57,079 bases of DNA, from positions 1 through 57,079 of the forward strand of contig CAYWMD010000044.1 of NCBI GenBank assembly GCA_964458575.1, read 5' to 3'. Every line of letters begins with the position of its first letter. Position 1 is the stretch's first letter. Below the pieces are notes generated by a model. It saw nothing but the letters and a program-made list of their open reading frames with translations, was not told where the DNA came from and did no database searches. Below, piece after piece: positions 43,351 to 50,932 of this stretch. The stretch comes from CAYWMD01 sp964458575. Lineage in GTDB: Bacteria; Verrucomicrobiota; Verrucomicrobiia; Limisphaerales; JADLHS01. Both the position numbers and the translations under genes were made by a program.

Positions 43351-45246
43351 ATGACCAAGACAACTGCAAGTGCCGGAACGAAAAAGAAAACCGCACCCGC
43401 CAAACCACGCGCCGAAGTCGGCTCGGCGATGTTCGGGTGTGACATCCTCGTCGCAGCCCTCGAACGCGAAGGGGTGGAGGTGATCTTTGCCTACCCGGGC
43501 GGCGCGAGCATGGAGATTCACCAGTCCCTCACGAAATCGAAGATCCGCACCATTCTGCCGCGCCACGAGCAGGGCGGGAGTTTCGCGGCGGAAGGTTACG
43601 CCCGCGCCACGGGCAAGGCCGGCGTGTGCATGGCCACCAGCGGGCCGGGCGCAACCAACCTGGTCACGGCCATTGCCGATGCCTACATGGATTCCTGCCC
43701 GCTGATCGCGATTACCGGCCAGGTGAACCAGAACATGATCGGGCGCGGCGCCTTTCAGGAGACGGATATCATTGGGGTTACGCTGCCCATCGTGAAGCAC
43801 AGCTATCTGGTCACGGACGTGAACGACATTCCGCGCATCGTGAAGGAGGCATTCTACATCGCGCAGACCGGCCGGCCGGGGCCGGTGGTGATTGATCTGC
43901 CCAAGAACGTTCAGCAGGCCAAGGCGCAGCCTGTCTGGCCAACGGCTGAACAAATCAAGCGGGCTTTGCGGGGCTACCATCAACCGGACCTTCGTGCCGA
44001 TGAACTCGCGTTGAATGAAATCATGGGCTTGATCGAGAAAGCCCAGCGACCGGTCCTTTACTGTGGCGGCGGCATCATCACCAGCAATGCGGCAGCGGAA
44101 CTTAAGAAGTTCGCCGAGGCCACGAATATTCCGGTGACCACGACGCTCATGGGCATAGGCGGGTTTCCTGAAACCCATCCGCTCTCGTTGCGCTGGCTGG
44201 GCATGCACGGCGCGGCGTTCGCGAATTGGGCTGTGAATGGCGAATACGAGAAGCGCAAGACCTTCAACGATCCCCTGGTGAAGTTGAAGGACGGTGCGGA
44301 CTTGTTGCTCGCCTTCGGGGTGCGTTTCGACGACCGGGTGACCGGCAAGTTCGAGGAATTCTGCAAGCACGGCACGATCGTGCATGTGGACATTGACGCA
44401 TCCGAGTTAAATAAGAATCGCAAGGCGCATCTCCCTGTGGTGGGTGACATCAAGGATGCGCTCACCCGCCTTAACGCGATGATCGCCAAGCGGCCACTCA
44501 CCAAGAAACACACCGCGTGGCTCGAACAGATCGCCGAGTGGAAGCAGAAAGCGCCGTTTGCCTACGGAGTCACGCCGGAAATCGCCAACAGCGATCACAT
44601 GAAGGACCACCTTACGAACCACGAGGACCAGGTCATCCTCCAACAGATGGTCGTGGAGGCGCTTTACGACCTGACCAAGGGCGACGCGTACATCACCACG
44701 GGTGTCGGCCAGCATCAAATGTGGGCCGGTCAGTGGTACAAGTATAAGTTCCCGCGGCAGTTTATCACCAGCGCCGGTCTCGGCTCGATGGGCTTTGGTT
44801 ATCCAGCCGCGCTTGGGATCAAAGTCGCGCACCCGGACAAGCAGGTCATTGACATTGATGGCGACGGCTCCTTCCTGATGAACATTCAGGAACTGGCCAC
44901 CGCGCACGTCGAAAAGATCGCCGCGAAGGCCATCATCCTGAACAACCAGCATCTCGGCATGGTGGTACAGTGGGAAGACAACTTTTACGCCGGCAACCGC
45001 GGGCATACCTATCTCGGCAACCCGGACGAGCGGGCGCAGGTTTATCCCGACTACGTGCGCGTCTGTAATTCCTTTAACGTGAAGTGCGAACGCGTCATGT
45101 ATAAGAAGGATTTGCGCGCCGCCATCCAGCGGATGCTCGAGGCCGACGAACCCTACGTGCTCGATGTGATCGTGCCCTACACCACGCACGTGATCCCGTT
45201 CATCCCGGCGGGCCGGACGGTGGCGGACATGATCTGGAAGGCATAG
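43351..45246 (+). CDS. ilvB: Acetolactate synthase large (catalytic) subunit
   Basis: 631 residues. The ThDP- and FAD-dependent enzyme makes 2-acetolactate or 2-aceto-2-hydroxybutyrate, the first common step to valine, leucine and isoleucine. N-terminal ThDP/PYR domain: VEVIFAYPGGASMEIHQ with the conserved catalytic Glu in ILPRHEQGGSFAAEGYARA. Central FAD-associated domain: RFDDRVTGKFEEF. C-terminal PP domain: GDGSFLMNIQELATA followed by NNQHLGMVVQW. ATG 43351 has a purine-rich GAAAGAAAG site just upstream; ~20 Lys/Ala-rich residues precede the conserved fold. No ilvN small-subunit gene follows. Confidence 0.95.
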   Translation: MTKTTASAGTKKKTAPAKPRAEVGSAMFGCDILVAALEREGVEVIFAYPGGASMEIHQSLTKSKIRTILPRHEQGGSFAAEGYARATGKAGVCMATSGPGATNLVTAIADAYMDSCPLIAITGQVNQNMIGRGAFQETDIIGVTLPIVKHSYLVTDVNDIPRIVKEAFYIAQTGRPGPVVIDLPKNVQQAKAQPVWPTAEQIKRALRGYHQPDLRADELALNEIMGLIEKAQRPVLYCGGGIITSNAAAELKKFAEATNIPVTTTLMGIGGFPETHPLSLRWLGMHGAAFANWAVNGEYEKRKTFNDPLVKLKDGADLLLAFGVRFDDRVTGKFEEFCKHGTIVHVDIDASELNKNRKAHLPVVGDIKDALTRLNAMIAKRPLTKKHTAWLEQIAEWKQKAPFAYGVTPEIANSDHMKDHLTNHEDQVILQQMVVEALYDLTKGDAYITTGVGQHQMWAGQWYKYKFPRQFITSAGLGSMGFGYPAALGIKVAHPDKQVIDIDGDGSFLMNIQELATAHVEKIAAKAIILNNQHLGMVVQWEDNFYAGNRGHTYLGNPDERAQVYPDYVRVCNSFNVKCERVMYKKDLRAAIQRMLEADEPYVLDVIVPYTTHVIPFIPAGRTVADMIWKA

Positions 45247-45271
45247 CCGCGCGGACTGAACCAATTCAGCA

Positions 45272-45308
45272 GCCGGGCACAATTGCTTGTCGCCCGGCGT
45301 TTTTTTTG
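45272..45308 (+). terminator. Intrinsic terminator after ilvB
   Basis: Stem GCCGGGC (45272-45278)/GCCCGGC (45292-45298), extended inward by ACAA/TTGT with one bulged base, followed after one G by eight T. It ends the ilvB transcript before the next gene. Confidence 0.9.
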
Positions 45309-45322
45309 CCAGCGTGGTGACC

Positions 45323-46372
45323 ATGCTAAAGTTATACCTCGGCCTGTGTCTCGTCGTGTCGTTATCGGCGATGGGCGCGGAGTGCGTTTTTGATTTTCGG
45401 GACGTGCCGGAGAACAAGCTGCCGCCGGGCTTTCGCAGCGTTGTGGCGGGCGAAGGCAAGCCCGGCGATTGGCGGGTCATCATGGACGAAGTGCCGCCGT
45501 TGCTCGCGCCGCTTACCGACAAAGCGCCGGTAGTGACCAAGCGCGCCGTGCTCGCGCAACTCAGCGAGGACCCGACCGATGAGCACTTTCCCATGCTCGT
45601 ATTTGATGGTGAAAGTTTCACGGATTTTACGCTAACGACGCGGTTCAAACTCGTCAGCGGCAAGGTGGAGCAGATGGCGGGCATCGCCTTCCGGTATCAG
45701 GACGAACGGAATTTCTACGTCATTCGGGCCAGCGGCTTGGGGAAGAATCTCCGTTTCTACAAGGTGGTTGGGGGCCAGCGCAGCGTGCCCATCGGTCCGC
45801 AAGTGGACATCCCGCAAGGCGTCTGGCTGGATTTGAAAATCGAGTGCCGTGGCAACCAGGTCCGGTGCTGGGTCAACGACAAGGAGGCCATCCCGACCCT
45901 GTCCGACGCCAGCTTCTCGGCTGGCAAGATCGCTTTCTGGACCAAGTCCGACTCGGTCAGCTATTTCACCGAAACAAAGCTGATCTACACTCCGCGCGAG
46001 CCGTTGGCCCAGGCGCTGGTGCGGGATGCGCTTGGCAGCAATCCCCGGCTGCGAGGGTTGAAGATCTACATGCTGGACGAACAGGGCGAGCCAAAGGTGG
46101 TGGCCAGCAAGGCGCCCGGTGAAATCGGAACCGCCGGTGGCAAAAGTGAAAAGGCCACGATCACCAAAGGGGACATTTATTACGGCAAGGATCGGAAGGT
46201 GGTTACGGTCATGATGCCGTTGCGCGACCGCAACGGGGAACCGATCGCCGCCGTGCGGTTGTTCATGGAATCCTTCGCCGGTCAGACGGAGCAAAGCGCG
46301 CTGGCGCGGGCCAGACCCATTGTCAAGGATATGCAGGCGCGCGTGCAAACACGGGACAGCTTGACGCAATAG
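45323..46372 (+). CDS. Secreted DUF1080/LamG-like protein
   Basis: 349 residues with a signal peptide (MLKLYLGLCLVVSLSAMGAE). Residues ~25-215 form a concanavalin-like jelly-roll of the 3-keto-disaccharide hydrolase/DUF1080 type (FTDFTLTTRFKLVSGKVEQM, AGIAFRYQDERNFYVIRAS, VWLDLKIECRGNQVRCWVN). The C-terminal ~120 residues (GLKIYMLDEQGEPKVVASK, RDRNGEPIAAVRLFMESF) look like a small ligand-sensing (PAS/Cache-like) fold but I cannot assign it. Function unknown; it lies directly after the ilvB terminator. Confidence 0.7.
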   Translation: MLKLYLGLCLVVSLSAMGAECVFDFRDVPENKLPPGFRSVVAGEGKPGDWRVIMDEVPPLLAPLTDKAPVVTKRAVLAQLSEDPTDEHFPMLVFDGESFTDFTLTTRFKLVSGKVEQMAGIAFRYQDERNFYVIRASGLGKNLRFYKVVGGQRSVPIGPQVDIPQGVWLDLKIECRGNQVRCWVNDKEAIPTLSDASFSAGKIAFWTKSDSVSYFTETKLIYTPREPLAQALVRDALGSNPRLRGLKIYMLDEQGEPKVVASKAPGEIGTAGGKSEKATITKGDIYYGKDRKVVTVMMPLRDRNGEPIAAVRLFMESFAGQTEQSALARARPIVKDMQARVQTRDSLTQ

Positions 46373-46428
46373 ATCGCGGGTTGGCTTACGTTGCGGATCC
46401 GCTTTCGCCCGGTCCGCCGCGTGCCGCG

Positions 46429-47595
46429 TCAGAAATTGACTCCCACCAGCGACCGGATTTGCAGTTCATTGTTGTCCACCCCCGTCGCGGGGTCGGTGTC
46501 GTAAAGGTCCAGAAGGGACAGTTTAAGCGAGACATTTTGCAGCAGGGCAAAGGTCAGGTTGGCTTCGACCCGGGCGCGATACTGCTCGAGCTTCTCCGCG
46601 TTGGGAAAAAACTCGACCCGTTCATCAAAGGTCAATTTCGGCGTGATTTTCCAAGTGACATCCTCGGCCAGCCGGAAGTAGAAGCTCTCCACGTCGCCGC
46701 CGGCTGAGCGTCGCTGCTCCTGATAGTTCATGCCTGTCTCGACGTTCCCGACGAATTTGGGTGTGGTGAACAAATGATAGCCAAAGCCCGGGCCGGCTTC
46801 GTATTGAAAGTCAATCTTGCGGATGTTGTCGTAGCCCGCACCGACCAGGTTATAAATGAAAAGGCGTTCCCCGATGTCGAAATCCGTTTTGACCGTGCCG
46901 TACATGCGATCCGCCGACTTCACGCCCTCGGTTTCCCCGTAATCCACGGCATAATCAATGATGCTCCGTAAAAACTTTTTGGGATTGGACTTGTACGGTC
47001 TGGCGTAGGTCAGTTGCAACCGGCCGGTGTAAAGCTGGTGATCGTTCGCGCCGAACAGCGTGTCGGTGCCGAAGTTGACGTTGATCTTCCAAAGTCTTGG
47101 CTGCGGCGCTTTGGGGGGAGGTTTTGGCGTCTCAATTGGTGGAGAGGGTTTGGCCGCAGCCACGGCGTTCGTTTTGGCGGCGGTTGCCGGCGGCGGAGAC
47201 GGCACAGCCGGGGGAGGCGTTGCTGGTTTCTGCTCCGCAACCGCGGTCGTCGGGGCGGTTGTGGCGGGTGGTGACGTGGGGGCTTGGGTCGCTGCCGTTT
47301 CGGGTGCGGTGGCGGTGGGCGTTTGGTCGGCTACGGCTGCTGCCGGCGCGGCGTTGGTGACTGGTTCGCGTTGCACGATGGCTGACACGGGCACGGCGAG
47401 TTCCTTGATCCAGGTGGTGCTGATCCGGACACTGTTTGTGTCCTCGGACAGGATGGTGCCGGCGACGCGGTCACCGTTGCGCAGGTGCAAGATGATGGTT
47501 TCGCACCGCGCGACCTGCGAGCCACAAACCAACCAGGCGGCGATCCCAAAGATGAGCAGACCCGTCCGTTCAGGATTTCGGAGCTTCAACTTCAT
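46429..47595 (-). CDS. DUF481 (YdiY-like) outer-membrane beta-barrel protein
   Basis: 388 residues from ATG 47595 (GACCGAGG immediately upstream). A signal peptide (LLIFGIAAWLVCGSQVARC) is followed by an SH3-like beta segment (IILHLRNGDRVAGTI), a ~95-residue Ala/Pro/Thr-rich linker, and a C-terminal DUF481 barrel (WKINVNFGTDTLFGAND ... YDVDYGE-like strands ... NNELQIRSLVGVNF) ending in an aromatic residue as outer-membrane barrels do. It overlaps the upstream gene by 26 bp, so the two are coupled. Role unknown. Confidence 0.8.
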   Translation of the reverse strand: MKLKLRNPERTGLLIFGIAAWLVCGSQVARCETIILHLRNGDRVAGTILSEDTNSVRISTTWIKELAVPVSAIVQREPVTNAAPAAAVADQTPTATAPETAATQAPTSPPATTAPTTAVAEQKPATPPPAVPSPPPATAAKTNAVAAAKPSPPIETPKPPPKAPQPRLWKINVNFGTDTLFGANDHQLYTGRLQLTYARPYKSNPKKFLRSIIDYAVDYGETEGVKSADRMYGTVKTDFDIGERLFIYNLVGAGYDNIRKIDFQYEAGPGFGYHLFTTPKFVGNVETGMNYQEQRRSAGGDVESFYFRLAEDVTWKITPKLTFDERVEFFPNAEKLEQYRARVEANLTFALLQNVSLKLSLLDLYDTDPATGVDNNELQIRSLVGVNF

Positions 47596-48442
47596 CCTCG
47601 GTCTTTTTCGGTGCCGGCAGATCACTGACGGTGGGTCGCCGCACGCCCCCGACGACGGCCAATTTGCCGTCCTTGTCCGCCTGCAAGCGGGGACGGGCGC
47701 CGACGTAATCGTATGTCTGGCGGACGATGAGGTCGCCGTCAGGGTTGATGACGACGTAGCTGAACGTGTGAGCGCCGTCCTGGTAGAGCAGGTGCAGATT
47801 GGTGGTCTGATCCAGTTGCGGTTCGGGCCGGCTGAAACCCACCATCGGGCCGACGAGCACCATCTTGATCAATCTTGCCTCCGATTCGTCGGTCAGCCGC
47901 AGGTAAAGCCGCATGCGCTTCTTCGGATCGTTGCCCTGTTGCAGCGTGTACCGTCGGACTTCAGGAGCGCGGTTGGTGTCGCCGGGCCGCATCGGCACTC
48001 CGAAATCCTGCGTCCACAACTTCGAGCCGGCGATGATGCTAAAGCGTTTGGGATCGCTGGAAATCTGGCCGTTCCACTCCTGGATGCGGACGGTGGCGAC
48101 GATGCTGTAACGACCGGGTTGCGTGAGGCCGAAGTAGGGCGCCAAATCCACCCGGCGGGTGGCGACCATGGAGGAACCCAGTTCAAACTCGCCCAGGACG
48201 GGCGGCGGCCCGATCTGGCTGACCACGAATTCGTCGAGCGATTCCACCGAAAACGTCAGCCAATCGGCTTGTCCCCCCAGATGCAGCGTCTGGCCGGAAT
48301 GATTCCGGATCTTGACCGCCGCGGTCAGTTTTTCACCGGGCAGAAACTGCTCCTGATCGAGTGTGACCTCGACCGACACCTGCGCCGACAGATGCAGCAG
48401 CGGCGCCAGGAGCAGACCCAAGGCAAAGTTAAAGGTCTTCAT
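47570..48442 (-). CDS. Exported hypothetical protein with Ig-like fold
   Basis: 290 residues from ATG 48442, which starts a signal peptide (MKTFNFALGLLLAPLLHLSA). Residues ~22-130 resemble a BsuPI/Ig-like beta-sandwich (VSVEVTLDQEQFLPGEKLTA, AAVKIRNHSGQTLHLGGQ). The rest is unrecognised. It sits directly before, and overlaps, the DUF481 gene on the same strand, suggesting a shared envelope role. A -10 box ends 7 nt before the ATG (possible leaderless start). Confidence 0.65.
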   Translation of the reverse strand: MKTFNFALGLLLAPLLHLSAQVSVEVTLDQEQFLPGEKLTAAVKIRNHSGQTLHLGGQADWLTFSVESLDEFVVSQIGPPPVLGEFELGSSMVATRRVDLAPYFGLTQPGRYSIVATVRIQEWNGQISSDPKRFSIIAGSKLWTQDFGVPMRPGDTNRAPEVRRYTLQQGNDPKKRMRLYLRLTDESEARLIKMVLVGPMVGFSRPEPQLDQTTNLHLLYQDGAHTFSYVVINPDGDLIVRQTYDYVGARPRLQADKDGKLAVVGGVRRPTVSDLPAPKKTEDEVEAPKS

Positions 48443-48449
48443 GTATCCA

Positions 48450-48477
48450 ACTGTAAGTGGGTTTGCCATTGAGACAA
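48450..48477 (-). promoter_or_regulatory. Candidate promoter of the 48442 gene (leaderless)
   Basis: On the minus strand TTGTCT (48477-48472), a 16-nt spacer, TACAGT (48455-48450). Seven nt separate the -10 box from ATG 48442 and there is no Shine-Dalgarno sequence. Confidence 0.4.
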
Positions 48478-48609
48478 GCCGGAAAACCCGTTGCGAAATG
48501 GACGCGGGTCAACCTGCACCTATTCAGGGACAGCAAGGTCTGAGACCAGGTTCAACAGCCACCGGGTTCGGGGCGGGTCGGAGGTCAAAGCCTCACAACC
48601 GAACGGCGC

Positions 48610-49653
48610 TCAGGCGGGCTGCGGCTTTGGCTTTCCGTCCGGGTCCAGTTTGCGCCGGACCTGCTCCAGCGCCGTCGCCGGTGAAATGGCCTTGAGACAT
48701 TCCATGGGCTGCGGCCAGGCACAGCGCGAGTCCAAGCACGGCGCACATGGCAAGGGGTGTTGGATGACCTCGTCCAGCCGGCCGTAAGGTCCGGTCCGCC
48801 GCGGTTCGGTCGGACCAAACAGAGCCACGACCGGTTTATTCAGCGCCACGGCGGCGTGCATGGGGCCGGTATCGTTGGTCACCATCAGGTGGGACAGACG
48901 CAGCCATTCGACCATTTCGGGCAGCGAAGTCTGCCCGGCCAGATTCAGGCAACGTTCGGGGACGGTACGCAAAATCGCCTCGCCCAGCGGCCGGTCGTCG
49001 GCCCCGCCGAGAATGGCAAAGCGCACGTCGGCATATTGCGCGGCAATCTGCCGCGCCAACTCGGCAAAGGATTCGATGGGCCAACGTTTGTTCGTCCAGC
49101 GGGCGCCGGGTTGCAAGGCCACCCAGCGGAATCCCCGTGTTTCCCATTTCGCGTGGAGTGCAGCCCGGACCGCGGGCCGTTCGGGCAACCAGGTGAAGTT
49201 GCGGTCCGCCGGCACGCCCAGCCGGGGCAGCACGGCCAGATACCAGTCCACCGCATGGGTGTGAAACGAGGCGCGCGGCACGACGATGTCGTAATAACCC
49301 CGCGCGCCTTCGCGCGGTTCATCGAGGCCGGCGAGCAATCCTCCGTTGGCCAGCCAGGCGAATGCGCCCGTGCGGGCGAGGCATTGCAGGTCAATCACCC
49401 AGTCGTATTTTTGTGCGCGCAGCCATCGGATGCTGCGAAACATTTCCGGCCAGTAAACCACTTTGCCCCAGCGCCGCCGCTCAAATCGCACCACACCAGC
49501 CAAATCCGGATCGCCTTCCAGCAACGCTGCGAGTGCGGAATCAATCCACCAGTGAATTTCGCTCCCGGGCAGATGCCGCTTGAGCAGTCGCAGCACCGGC
49601 AACGCCTGAATCACGTCGCCAAGCGAACTGGGTTTGAGGATGAGAATCTTCAA
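48610..49653 (-). CDS. Glycosyltransferase family 9 (heptosyltransferase-like)
   Basis: 347 residues in the GT-B fold of GT9. N-terminus KILILKPSSLGDVIQALPVL carries the hallmark SSLGDV; the C-terminal donor half has TNDTGPMHAAVALNKPVVAL and ALFGPTEPRRTGPYG. GT9 enzymes add heptose (from ADP-heptose) or similar sugars to lipopolysaccharide cores at the inner-membrane cytoplasmic face. The conserved start is a TTG at 49653 (no ATG close by). The C-terminal cysteine-rich stretch (CAPCLDSRCAWPQPMECLKA) is common in this family. Confidence 0.9.
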   Translation of the reverse strand: MKILILKPSSLGDVIQALPVLRLLKRHLPGSEIHWWIDSALAALLEGDPDLAGVVRFERRRWGKVVYWPEMFRSIRWLRAQKYDWVIDLQCLARTGAFAWLANGGLLAGLDEPREGARGYYDIVVPRASFHTHAVDWYLAVLPRLGVPADRNFTWLPERPAVRAALHAKWETRGFRWVALQPGARWTNKRWPIESFAELARQIAAQYADVRFAILGGADDRPLGEAILRTVPERCLNLAGQTSLPEMVEWLRLSHLMVTNDTGPMHAAVALNKPVVALFGPTEPRRTGPYGRLDEVIQHPLPCAPCLDSRCAWPQPMECLKAISPATALEQVRRKLDPDGKPKPQPA

Positions 49654-49667
49654 GGACGGCTGCGTCT

Positions 49668-49721
49668 CTTAATCTTATTCTTAATCCCATCGCTCGCAGG
49701 CAGATTAAGATTAAGATTAAG
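49668..49721. repeat. Inverted repeat of TTAATC units (family C)
   Basis: Arms 49668-49686 and 49703-49721 (19 nt) are complementary with one mismatch; each consists of reiterated TTAATC/GATTAA. It lies between the metallophosphoesterase and the glycosyltransferase and, lacking a T-run, is more likely a dispersed repeat than a terminator. Confidence 0.8.
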
Positions 49722-49730
49722 AACCGGAAA

Positions 49731-50453
49731 CTATCTGCCGTAAGCCAATCGTTCCGCCAGCCGTTCCGGCAGGCCGGCCGCCAGGATCTTCTTCTGCGCC
49801 TTCGCGATGTCGTAATCCAGCCGGCGCAGTTCGATCGTGCCTTCGTAAACATCATAAACGACGTAAGCCGCCTTCGGATTGTTGTCGCGCGGCTGGCCCA
49901 CGGCGCCGACGTTGACGAAATATTTTTTGCCCGCGTCCACCTTGAATTTCGAGTAGGTGCCGCCGCGCACCATGGTGTCGCGCATGAACGCCACCGGCAC
50001 GTGCGTGTGGCCAAAAAAGCAAATGGCCGTATTCTGGTAGGTGAAACTCGCCGCGGCCGCGAGCTTGTCGAACACATAGCCCCACCGTTGCGGCGCGTCC
50101 AGCGTGGCGTGGACGATGGTGAAACTGGTGACCATGCGCTGGTATTTGAGGTCGCGCAACCAGGCGCGGTCTTCGTCGGTCAGTTGCTTGCGCGTCCAAT
50201 CCACGGCGGCGGCGGCGGCGGGATTGAATCCATCCAGCGGGCCGTCCGTGGAGCAATATTCATCGTGGTTGCCCTTGACCACCGGGATGTTCATCTCCCG
50301 GACAATGTCCAGGCATTCCTTCGGGTTGGCGTTGTAACCCACCACGTCGCCCAGGCAGGCATAGTGGGTGCACTTCTGCTGCTTGATGTCTTCCAACACC
50401 ACCTGAAACGCCTCCAGGTTGGCGTGAATATCCGCTATAATTGCAAATCTCAT
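49731..50453 (-). CDS. Metallophosphoesterase (YfcE/MJ0936-like)
   Basis: 240 residues with the complete calcineurin-like metal-binding set: DIHAN (D-x-H) at the start, LGDVVGYNANP (GD), KGNHDEYC (GNHD), a His in IVHATLD, and FFGHTHVP (GHTH). Such proteins are cytoplasmic phosphodiesterases or phosphatases; the substrate is unknown. ATG 50453 directly abuts the stop codon of the acylphosphatase gene, so the two are co-transcribed. Confidence 0.9.
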   Translation of the reverse strand: MRFAIIADIHANLEAFQVVLEDIKQQKCTHYACLGDVVGYNANPKECLDIVREMNIPVVKGNHDEYCSTDGPLDGFNPAAAAAVDWTRKQLTDEDRAWLRDLKYQRMVTSFTIVHATLDAPQRWGYVFDKLAAAASFTYQNTAICFFGHTHVPVAFMRDTMVRGGTYSKFKVDAGKKYFVNVGAVGQPRDNNPKAAYVVYDVYEGTIELRRLDYDIAKAQKKILAAGLPERLAERLAYGR

Positions 50454-50768
50454 CTATCGCGAAATCTCGAACCCGCGCCACTCACCGTGTGCTTCGCTCC
50501 ACTCCACCTGCTCGTCGCGGATGAAATGCGCGAGACCCTCATCCCGGATCGCCTGGCGGAAGGCATTCAATTCGGCCCGCTCGCCCTCGGCCATCAGTTC
50601 CACGCGGCCATCGGTCAGGTTGCGCACGACGCCGGTTAGTTCAAAACCGCTCGCCACCGATTTGACGGTGTAGCGAAATCCAACGCCCTGCACCGTGCCC
50701 GAATACAAAACGCGGATCCGGCCGCGGGTGCTGGTCGTGGTCGTCGTGGTATCGGACCTTTCCGGCAT
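50454..50768 (-). CDS. acyP: Acylphosphatase
   Basis: 104 residues. The family motif SGTVQGVGFRYTV carries the catalytic Arg; the catalytic Asn is in VVRNLTDGRVE. It hydrolyses acyl-phosphates such as acetyl phosphate and carbamoyl phosphate in the cytosol. ATG 50768 is preferred; the open frame extends to 50798 with an unrelated tail. A Thr-rich stretch (DTTTTTTSTRG) precedes the domain. The stop codon abuts the metallophosphoesterase ATG. Confidence 0.92.
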   Translation of the reverse strand: MPERSDTTTTTTSTRGRIRVLYSGTVQGVGFRYTVKSVASGFELTGVVRNLTDGRVELMAEGERAELNAFRQAIRDEGLAHFIRDEQVEWSEAHGEWRGFEISR

Positions 50769-50932
50769 GGCGGAATGAAGCCAAAAATTGCCGGTCAAAG
50801 CAATGCTTTTTCGGAGCTAGCCTCCGAATCCTCGAAAAACCGCGGAAGCCGATTTCCTCCGGAAGCTGCCCGCGGGCTTTATCCGGTGAAAGTTGCCGCT
50901 TCCGTGGCAACACGCCGCGTTTCGCCCGAACC

